Origin: Kiritimatiellia bacterium
GTDB taxonomy: Bacteria > Verrucomicrobiota > Kiritimatiellia > RFP12 > UBA1067
Length of the DNA stretch: 35,046 nucleotides
Assembly: GCA_017450695.1 (NCBI GenBank)
Contig: JAFSTA010000043.1
Location: 1-35,046, forward strand
Direction: 5' to 3'
How positions within the stretch are numbered: the stretch's first letter is position 1; the number at the start of each line of letters is the position of its first letter. The position numbers and the translations under genes were made by a program. This document shows, piece by piece, positions 8,368 to 14,681 of this stretch. The notes under the pieces are model-generated. The model saw only the letters and a program-made list of their open reading frames with translations. It was not told the DNA's origin and did no database searches.

Positions 8368-8425
8368 AACCACGGAATACACGGAACACACGGAAATTTC
8401 TGATTTTTCCGTGTGTTCCGTGGTT
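8368..8425. repeat. CACGGA-type inverted repeat, possible terminator
   Basis: The left arm contains AACCACGGAA, an extra TACACGGAA unit and CACACGGAAA. The right arm (8406-8425) reads TTTCCGTGTGTTCCGTGGTT. The arms pair except for the extra 9-base unit. The element sits about 50 bases after the GH2 gene and resembles those at 5520-5548 and 32896-32975. The rest of 8318-8777 shows a small palindrome (GCGGC-aagtat-GCCGC near 8343) and no convincing gene. TATGAT at 8736-8741 could be a -10 box for the next gene, but its -35 is poor. Confidence 0.65.
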
Positions 8426-8777
8426 ATTTCAAATTGTTCAACTGAAGAATTTGTGAAAAGAGAGGGACGGTTTTCGGCGGGACCTGTTTCTTCGGGGAAA
8501 AGGACGGAAATGGATGGATATGCTGGTTCGCGCACTGGCGCGCACCGGCATTCGAAACGATTCGCCATGTCCGCAAAGCCTCCCGAAGTCGGGATTCCAT
8601 CCATCTTCTGTAAATTTTCATCCTCTTGCCTCTCTTTGCAAAGTCCGCGAAAAGTAAAGTCGGGATGTTCCCGTTCTGGGCGCGAATAGGCGAGGTTCGG
8701 CGAAAAATACGCTGGCTTTTTCCCTTTGAACGGATTATGATAAACCTTTCATTTGATTTGAAGAAAGGGGTCATGTT

Positions 8778-9236
8778 ATGGCGGAAGGTTTGAATCTGGC
8801 ATCTGTTGAAATGGCGAAGAAACTGATCGCGGAGGCGGTACAGGCGTTGCGCGATCCGAGTAAGACATTGGCGAACAGCCCGTTGAAAGCGGTTATCGAG
8901 TCGCTCGGCGCGTTGGGGAAGGACGGCGGTTCTCTTTTGAACAAGGGAATGGAACTGCTTTCCGGCGTTCTGGGCACTGCTGGCAACGGCGCCAAGCAGG
9001 GCGGCGGCATTCTGGGCGGGTTGCTCAACAGCGTACTGGATCCGTTGACGGGGAAAGGGAGCGAAGCTCCCGCCGCGTCCTCGGAGACCGTGTCAATCGC
9101 GGAAGAGGCGAAGAAAACGAGCGACGATCTGGAGCGCGAGGTGCAGTCCAATCCGGAGGCGGCGCAGGACCGCAAGGATTACCTGTCGGGGCTGTCTTCC
9201 ATCTTGACCGCTGTCTCGAAAGCGCTCAAGGGATAA
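8778..9236 (+). CDS. Unknown 152-residue helical, probably cytoplasmic protein
   Basis: I do not recognise this family. The gene has a good ribosome site (AAAGGGG about 7 bases before the ATG) and a consistent coding pattern. There is no signal peptide. Residues 1-60 look like amphipathic helices (ASVEMAKKLIAEAVQALRD). Residues about 72-95 are glycine-rich and hydrophobic (GAKQGGGILGGLLNSVLDPL), perhaps a membrane-interacting or packing segment. The C-terminal third is strongly charged and helical (AEEAKKTSDDLEREVQSNPE). Nothing in its neighbours, both secreted glycoside hydrolases, suggests a role. A structural or stress-related small protein is possible, but that is a guess. Confidence 0.6.
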   Translation: MAEGLNLASVEMAKKLIAEAVQALRDPSKTLANSPLKAVIESLGALGKDGGSLLNKGMELLSGVLGTAGNGAKQGGGILGGLLNSVLDPLTGKGSEAPAASSETVSIAEEAKKTSDDLEREVQSNPEAAQDRKDYLSGLSSILTAVSKALKG

Positions 9237-9335
9237 GTCCCTCGCCTGAGCCGAAATCCTCTGTGGGACAAGCGGAAATCGCTTCTCTGTCGCCACGTGT
9301 GTGTGGAATCGAAATGCCTCTGTTCCCGATACTTT

Positions 9336-9387
9336 CTCTGCGCATTCTGCGTCCTCAGCGGCTTTGCGTGAGAACCGAAGGGAGGAA
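9336..9387 (+). repeat. Partial family B repeat overlapping the GH97 ribosome binding site
   Basis: CTCTGCGCATTCTGCGTCC followed by GGCTTTGCGTGAGAACCGAAGGGAGG resembles the right end of family B elements (compare 29935-29985, CTCTGCGCCC... GGCTCTGCGTGAGAAACC... GAGGGA). The GGAGG used by the next gene (9381-9385) lies inside this resemblance. Confidence 0.45.
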
Positions 9388-9393
9388 TCTACG

Positions 9394-11340
9394 ATGAAAC
9401 GAGCTTTTGTTTTCTGGGGCGCCGCCGTCTGCTGCGGCATCGTGTGGGCGGGTGTCGTCACCTCTCCGCAAGGGGAGGTCGCGCTTTCCTTTCATGTGAA
9501 AGAGTCCCGTCCCGTCTTCTCCCTTTCGTGCCACGGACACCCGGTTCTTGCGGACTCCGCGCTCGGTTTCGCGTATCACGGCGTATCCGAACTCCCGTGC
9601 GCCGAGGTCGCGCTGCATTCCGATGCGCCGGGGACGGATGACGCGCCACTTGTCTGGGGCGACCGCGAACGGCTACACGGCGCGTCGATTCGGGGGAATT
9701 TCACCTTCCGTTCGGCGCAGGGCGGCATCGTGTTGCAGGGCGAGTATCTGGTGCATGACGAGGGCGTCGCCTTCCGTTACCGGATGCCGATGGATGCGGA
9801 ATGGCGGGTGAAGGAGGAATCGACGGCTTTCTCCTTTCCCGACGGTTCCGCGGCCTGGGCCATTTCCGGTACGGAGGAGTTGTATCCGATCGATCCGCTT
9901 CCGGTACGGCAGATTTCTGGCGACCGGATGCTGCCGTTGACGGTCCGTCTGCCGGGAGAGGGCGGGTACGCCTGTCTCCTGGAAGCGTACGCCGAATCCT
10001 TCCCGCGCGCGAAAATCGCCGGGGACGGGAAGGGGAGTCTGCGGATACGGCTCTGCGGGAAAGCGGAGAAGAAGGATGGCGCGGTGTTTTCGCCCTGGCG
10101 CGCGATTGTCTTGGCGGATCGTCCCGGACAGTTAATCGAGCGGGGCGATTTCCTCTACAGGCTGTCGAAACCCGCTGCGGACGGGAAACCGCCGCGTGTC
10201 GGTCTGATGGTCTCCAACGAGGTCAACTGCGGTTTGGAGATGAAGGACCTGACGCGCCTGGTTGACTTCGCGCATTGGCTCGGGATTCCGTATGTCCAGC
10301 TGGACTGGGGCTGGTACGGAACGGAGTGGACGTGGAGTGACAAGGAACGCGAGGCGTTTCAGCGCAAGTTCCCGGAGTTCGAGAAGCGGACGGACTGGAT
10401 TGCCAACACCCGTGCCGATCCCTACCGCCCCGCGGCCGGATATGTGCCGTATAGTCCCGGTGTGAAGTGGGGAACCAAGGTGGATCTGGACATCCCGAAA
10501 CTCGTCGCCTATGCGAAAGAGCGCGGGGTCGGCATCTGCCTCTACCTGAACTGGCGGGTGATGGCGCAGAACGATCTGGATCGGCTGTTCGCCACCTACC
10601 GTCAATGGGGGATCGTCGGCTTGAAGCCGGGGTTTGTGCGGTACGGGGACGCGGATTCGACCGAATGGTTGCGCGGCATGATCGCGACCGCCGCCCGCCA
10701 CGAGCTGGTGCTGGACATCCACGATGCCTACATCCCGGACGGGATTCAGCGCACCTATCCGAACCTGCTGACAGCGGAAGGCGGAGGTGGTTTCGAGCAC
10801 CATTATCCTGCCCATCAGGAACTGGTGCTTCCCTTCACGCGTTGCTTGGCCGGACCGCAGGATTTCACGCCGATGCTTTGCCGCAAGGGAACCAGCCACC
10901 TGCATTCGGTGGCGTTGCTCGCCGCCTTTCCGGGACCCACTGCGGTCATCCGGGGCGGTTTGGCGAATTGGCAGAGTCAAGGCGCCGACCGGATCGGGGA
11001 CGAGGTGGAGTTCATCCGCCAGCTGCCGATGAACTGGCGCGAAGTCCGTGTGCTGGACGCCGAGATCGGCAAACGCCTGATCGTGGCGCGGCAGTCGCGA
11101 ACAGACGGCAGGTGGTTCGTCGTCGGGCTGACAGGCGAGACCGCCGGGTGCGAAACGGAAATCCCGCTCGATTTCTTGGCGGTCGGCAAATCCTACCGCG
11201 CGACGATCTTCACGGATGCGGAAACGGAAGAGAACGGGTACCGCCATGCGGTCAAAAGCTCGTGTCCGGTTGCCGCCGGGCAGAAGCTGCCCGTTCGCAT
11301 GGCGCGCAACGGCGGATTCGCGGCAGTGATCGGCGAGTGA
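9394..11340 (+). CDS. Secreted GH97 family glycoside hydrolase
   Basis: This 648-residue protein has a signal peptide (MKRAFVFWGAAVCCGIVWAG). The N-terminal beta-sandwich starts VVTSPQGEVALSFHVKE, typical of GH97. A (beta/alpha)8 domain begins near residue 290 (YVQLDWGWYGTEW). Later family motifs include HDAYIPDGIQRTYPNLLTAEG, then LPFTRCLAGPQDFTP and GLANWQSQG. A C-terminal beta domain follows (RFVVGLTGE-like segment). GH97 enzymes are calcium-dependent alpha-glucosidases or alpha-galactosidases. The catalytic-site region is atypical (see findings): G413 occupies the place where retaining members carry an Asp, and D444 replaces the Glu of inverting members. Activity is therefore uncertain. 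The ATG at 9394 was chosen for its GGAGG site and signal peptide. Confidence 0.82.
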   Translation: MKRAFVFWGAAVCCGIVWAGVVTSPQGEVALSFHVKESRPVFSLSCHGHPVLADSALGFAYHGVSELPCAEVALHSDAPGTDDAPLVWGDRERLHGASIRGNFTFRSAQGGIVLQGEYLVHDEGVAFRYRMPMDAEWRVKEESTAFSFPDGSAAWAISGTEELYPIDPLPVRQISGDRMLPLTVRLPGEGGYACLLEAYAESFPRAKIAGDGKGSLRIRLCGKAEKKDGAVFSPWRAIVLADRPGQLIERGDFLYRLSKPAADGKPPRVGLMVSNEVNCGLEMKDLTRLVDFAHWLGIPYVQLDWGWYGTEWTWSDKEREAFQRKFPEFEKRTDWIANTRADPYRPAAGYVPYSPGVKWGTKVDLDIPKLVAYAKERGVGICLYLNWRVMAQNDLDRLFATYRQWGIVGLKPGFVRYGDADSTEWLRGMIATAARHELVLDIHDAYIPDGIQRTYPNLLTAEGGGGFEHHYPAHQELVLPFTRCLAGPQDFTPMLCRKGTSHLHSVALLAAFPGPTAVIRGGLANWQSQGADRIGDEVEFIRQLPMNWREVRVLDAEIGKRLIVARQSRTDGRWFVVGLTGETAGCETEIPLDFLAVGKSYRATIFTDAETEENGYRHAVKSSCPVAAGQKLPVRMARNGGFAAVIGE

Positions 11341-11414
11341 GGCGGGGCGACGGCGTTTCCGCCACCAGGGGTATGCGCGGTATGTGTACCGTGTTCCCGG
11401 ATGCGCTTCTCGCC

Positions 11415-11622
11415 GGGCGCATCTGTGTTTTTCACCGTGATCCTGTCCGGTACACACGACACTGAACCGCGGAGATTCAACCTCACGCAAAGTCCGCAAC
11501 GTTCGGAAAGGGGGGGATAAACGGCAACTTCGCGGATTTGGCGGACTTGGCGTAAAACCATGACACGAAATTTTCCGTGTTTGGGTGTCACAGGCATTTG
11601 TTGAATTACGCAGATACGCCCC
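11415..11622 (+). mobile_element. Family A element, copy 1 (208 bp)
   Basis: It is bounded by GGGCGCATCTG (11415-11425) and CAGATACGCCCC (11611-11622). The interior shares long stretches with the copy at 23842-24049: TTTTTCACCGTGATCC, CTCACGCAAAGTCCGC, CGGCAACTTCGCGGA and TTTGTTGAATTA. An internal inverted repeat (CTCACGCAAAG...CTTGGCGTAA) allows a long hairpin. There is no open reading frame of note. It fills most of 11341-11729, where no other feature is visible. Confidence 0.7.
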
Positions 11623-11729
11623 TTCTCACCTTCTCGCCGCATCCTTGACTTTTCACTTCAAATATGGTAAGTTCCTTCCGTTTTTTCCTTCGGGGCGCCG
11701 TCTCCCGGAACTGAAAACGAGGTGGACAC

Positions 11730-12716
11730 ATGGCAAAGTACCTTGACCCAAAAGCGGACGTGACCTTCAAGAAGGTTTTCGGCGAGCACAAAAATCTCGT
11801 CACGAGCCTTTTGAATGCCCTGTTGCCCCTCGAGGACGGGAAGAAGGTCGAGTCGATCGAGTACCTGCCGGCGGAGTTGGTGCCGCGCACCCCGATCGAC
11901 AAGGACACCTCCGTTGACGTACGGTGCAGGGAGACGGGCGGGCGCACGTTCATTGTCGAGATGCAGATGAACTGGAGGGCGAGCTTCAGGCAGCGCGTCC
12001 TGTTCAACGCCTCGAAGGTGTATGTGAAGCAGCTCGACAGGGGCGAGGAATACGCGCTTCTGCAGCCGGTCTATTCGCTCAACCTCGTGAACGACACGTT
12101 TGAGCCGGACATGGAAGACTATTACCACTACTACCGGCTTGTCCATTACCTTCACTCCGACAAGGTGCTGGACGGTCTGCATCTCGTGTTCGTGGAACTC
12201 CCGAAGTTCCGGGCGGGGAACCTCGCGGAGAAGAAGATGCAGGTGCTGTGGCTCCGCTTCCTCACGGAGATCGGCGAGGCGACAAAAGAGGCGCCGCAAG
12301 ACCTCGTCGACAACCCGCAGGTGAGCCAGGCCCTCGGGATTCTGGAGGAGTCCGCCTACAACGAGGCGGAGATGTACGCATACGACAGGTTCTGGGATTA
12401 CGCCAGCCGCGAGGCTACAAGGGAGGCGGATTGGAAAAGGGCGGAAGCCGCCCTCGAGGCGGTGACGGCGGAACGCGAGGCGGTGACGGCGGAACGCGAT
12501 GCGGCGACGGCGGAACGCGATGCGGCGAAGGCGGAACGCGATGCGGCGACGGCGGAGCGCGATGCGGCGACGGCGCGGGCCGAAGCGGCGGAAAAGAAGT
12601 TGCGGCAAGACAAGTTCCAGATTGCCCGCAACCTAAAAATCATGGGGCTAGCCACAGAACAAATCGTTACGGTAACAGGTCTGTCCCCCGCCGAAATCGA
12701 CTCACTCAAGTGCTGA
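11730..12716 (+). CDS. Rpn/PDDEXK_2 family nuclease (PD-(D/E)XK 'transposase family')
   Basis: This 328-residue protein starts MAKYLDPKADVTFKKVFGE, the signature opening of the PDDEXK_2/Rpn family. The nuclease core is visible: D72/D76-region IDKDTSVDVRCRE and then TFIVEMQMNWRASFRQRVLFN (E-x-Q of the PD-(D/E)XK fold). FKKVFG and YSLNLVNDTF are also family-typical. Rpn proteins are DNA nucleases that promote RecA-independent recombination; many PVC and Bacteroidota genomes carry dozens. A coiled coil of heptads (A-x-TAER-D/E) spans about residues 244-285 and is encoded by a 21-bp tandem repeat. The C-terminus, KFQIARNLKIMGLATEQI, ends in a short helical motif typical of the family. GAGGTGG precedes the ATG. 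The gene stands alone. Confidence 0.88.
   Translation: MAKYLDPKADVTFKKVFGEHKNLVTSLLNALLPLEDGKKVESIEYLPAELVPRTPIDKDTSVDVRCRETGGRTFIVEMQMNWRASFRQRVLFNASKVYVKQLDRGEEYALLQPVYSLNLVNDTFEPDMEDYYHYYRLVHYLHSDKVLDGLHLVFVELPKFRAGNLAEKKMQVLWLRFLTEIGEATKEAPQDLVDNPQVSQALGILEESAYNEAEMYAYDRFWDYASREATREADWKRAEAALEAVTAEREAVTAERDAATAERDAAKAERDAATAERDAATARAEAAEKKLRQDKFQIARNLKIMGLATEQIVTVTGLSPAEIDSLKC
12459..12575 (+). repeat. In-frame 21-bp tandem repeat coding for a heptad coiled coil
   Basis: Five full 21-base units (12459-12563) of the form GCGGYGAMGGCGGARCGCGAK are followed by a partial sixth. Each encodes one heptad A-(V/A)-(T/K)-AER-(E/D). Because the unit is a multiple of 3, copy-number change would alter coiled-coil length without breaking the frame. 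Confidence 0.9.
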
Positions 12717-12995
12717 AACCAAAGCAACTCCTCCGTTTCGCGATGCGGCGATGAAGACCTCACCTATGCGGCCGGACAGGGGCGGGCTTACCGCATGGTT
12801 TGTATCGGGATGGTTTGTCAGCTTCCGTTACTCCGAATTCCAGCTGCTCTTCCATTGCCTGCTTATGACTGCTCGGTCTCCGCCTCTCAACGTTTCAGCC
12901 TTTCGGCCGGAGCGAAACTCTTCGTTGAACAGGTTTGACAGGCTTGGCTGGCTTAACCCGATTGTGCCGGACGGAGTTCATGTTTGCATTGGACT

Positions 12996-13032
12996 GGCAG
13001 TGCGGCTTATCCATAAGCCGCACGAAACTGCC
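12996..13032. repeat. Long stable hairpin
   Basis: GTGCGGCTTA (13000-13009) and TAAGCCGCAC (13014-13023) form a perfect 10-bp stem with a 4-base loop. An outer GGCA/TGCC extension adds 4 more pairs after a 5-base bulge. There is no U-run, so it is not a classical terminator. The rest of 12717-13042 shows no convincing gene. Confidence 0.6.
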
Positions 13033-13042
13033 CAATACCCCA

Positions 13043-13072
13043 TTGCGTCTCCCAATCGAAATCTGTTATACT
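13043..13072 (+). promoter_or_regulatory. Probable promoter for the GH29-like gene
   Basis: TTGCGT (13043-13048) and TATACT (13067-13072) are separated by 18 bases, upstream of the start at 13165. Confidence 0.5.
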
Positions 13073-13164
13073 ACCAACCGACAGCAAGAAAGCTTCATCG
13101 GCACAAGGCCACGTAACGGGAGAGGTACTGGCTGATGAGGTATCGACTGGGGAGGGAATCGGGC

Positions 13165-14628
13165 ATGAAATCTTGGATCGTATGGAGTATGGCGGTGCTT
13201 GCCTCGGTGACGGGATGGGGCGCGTCGGAGGAATCGGAGGCTTGGCGTGCGCGGACGGCGTGGTTTCGCGAGGCGAAGTACGGCGTGTTCACGCATTATC
13301 TGTCACAACAGGTGATGAATCCCGGAGACATTCATTCGGACGGGGTCGCCCGAAGCTGGGATGTGTGCGTGGATGGGTTTGATGTGCGGCGCTACGCGGA
13401 TGCCATGAAACGGATGGGGGCCGGGTATGTGGTGTTTACCGTCTATCAGGGACGGCGCAACCTGGCCGCGCCGCTGGAGGCTCTCGATCGGTTGTTCGGT
13501 ACGAAACCCGGCGAGGGGTGCTCGCGACGGGACTTGGTGATGGAGATCGCCGATGCGTTGGCGGAGCGTGGCATCCCGTTGTTGCTGTACTGGACAGGCG
13601 ACGGCCCGGATCGGGATGATCCGAAGCGGAACGAGAAGAACGGATTCCGGAGACCCATACCGATGGAGTGGGTTGAGAAATGGGCGAAGGTACTGGAGTG
13701 CTGCGCCTGCCGCTACGGTACGAAGGTGAAGGGATGGTGGATTGACGGCTGTTACGTGAAGCACGGTGGACTCGGGTACACGCCCGAAAAACTTCGCCTG
13801 TACGAACAGGCGATCCGGAAGGGGAACCCGGACGCGATTGTCGCCTTCAACAATCCGATCAGCTGCGACACGGGGCCGATCCAGCCGTACATGCCGTTTG
13901 AGGATTACACGGCGGGGGAGATGAACAACCTCTCGCAATGCCCCGACGGGAGCGATATTGGGCGGCAGTGGCATACGCTCACGTTCCTCGGCTCCCCGTT
14001 CTGGGGCGATCCCGGCGTACGCTACTCCCTGCGGTCGCTCGGTCAGTACGTTCATCTGGTCAACGCCGGAAAGGGCGTTGTCACCTTTGACGTGATCTGT
14101 TATTGGGACGGAGGCCTGGACCGTTCGCAGGTTAACACCCTGGCGCGGCTTCGCGCCGAGTTGGAAAAGTACAGGAGTCCCCCCGCGGATCCTGCGAACC
14201 TCGCCTACTGCAGTCCCGCCCGCGTGTTGACTCTGCGGGGCGAACCGTTGGGCTGCCAGGTGTTCTGTCGTGACCAACCGCTCTCCGCGACGGATGGAGA
14301 TCCCGGTACGGTCATTCAGGGATGTTACGAGTGGCCTTGGCAGCTGGAGGTTGATCTAGGCGGAGAGAAGACCTTTTCCCACGTGGAGGTCACATACGGT
14401 TCCGGTCGTTTCGCGACGCGATACCGTGTCTCGGTCTCCTCCGACGGGAAGGAGTGGCGCACGGTCTGCGAGGGGGATAATGACAACTCGCACTCGACGG
14501 CCGTTTCGTTCCGTCCCGTCACGGCGCGTTTTGTGCGGTATGCCGCGCTCAAGCCCGACGGTGAGGGACAGCGCGGTATCCAGATGGCGGTTGCGGAGAT
14601 TGCCGTCAAGGCCGCGGCAACGCCGTAA
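13165..14628 (+). CDS. Secreted GH29-like alpha-L-fucosidase with C-terminal F5/8 type C domain
   Basis: This 487-residue protein has a signal peptide (MKSWIVWSMAVLASVTGWGA). The catalytic domain shows GH29 features: WFREAKYGVFTHY near the N-terminus, YADAMKRMGAGYVVFTV, ERGIPLLLYWTGDG, and GWWIDGCYV, where D194 is the predicted nucleophile. The family normally opens with W-x-x-A-K-F/Y-G-hydrophobic-F-x-H, which is present. Residues about 370-485 resemble a discoidin/F5-8C carbohydrate-binding domain (YEWPWQLEVDLGGEKTFSHVEVTYG, TARFVRYAALK). It likely cleaves fucose or a related sugar outside the cytoplasm; the exact linkage is unknown. ATG 13165 has GGAGGG upstream. An upstream ATG at 13135 also has a ribosome site but would put charges before the signal. 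The next gene is 53 bases away and probably co-transcribed. Confidence 0.78.
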   Translation: MKSWIVWSMAVLASVTGWGASEESEAWRARTAWFREAKYGVFTHYLSQQVMNPGDIHSDGVARSWDVCVDGFDVRRYADAMKRMGAGYVVFTVYQGRRNLAAPLEALDRLFGTKPGEGCSRRDLVMEIADALAERGIPLLLYWTGDGPDRDDPKRNEKNGFRRPIPMEWVEKWAKVLECCACRYGTKVKGWWIDGCYVKHGGLGYTPEKLRLYEQAIRKGNPDAIVAFNNPISCDTGPIQPYMPFEDYTAGEMNNLSQCPDGSDIGRQWHTLTFLGSPFWGDPGVRYSLRSLGQYVHLVNAGKGVVTFDVICYWDGGLDRSQVNTLARLRAELEKYRSPPADPANLAYCSPARVLTLRGEPLGCQVFCRDQPLSATDGDPGTVIQGCYEWPWQLEVDLGGEKTFSHVEVTYGSGRFATRYRVSVSSDGKEWRTVCEGDNDNSHSTAVSFRPVTARFVRYAALKPDGEGQRGIQMAVAEIAVKAAATP

Positions 14629-14681
14629 TTGCGAGTTCATTCATGCCAAACGTTCAAGGTAATCAGTTACAAGGAGTCAAG

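Noticed and set aside
5951-8389. 812-codon open frame antisense to the GH2 gene
   Set aside because: It has no start signals, and its composition (V/R/H/P-rich) is typical of an antisense shadow of a GC-rich gene.
8371-8425. CACGGA repeats considered as a CRISPR array
   Set aside because: Units are 9 bases without spacers and form a single inverted structure; no cas genes are present.
12751-13116. 121-codon frame between the nuclease and the GH29-like gene
   Set aside because: No ribosome site, no recognisable domain, and it spans a strong hairpin and a promoter-like sequence.
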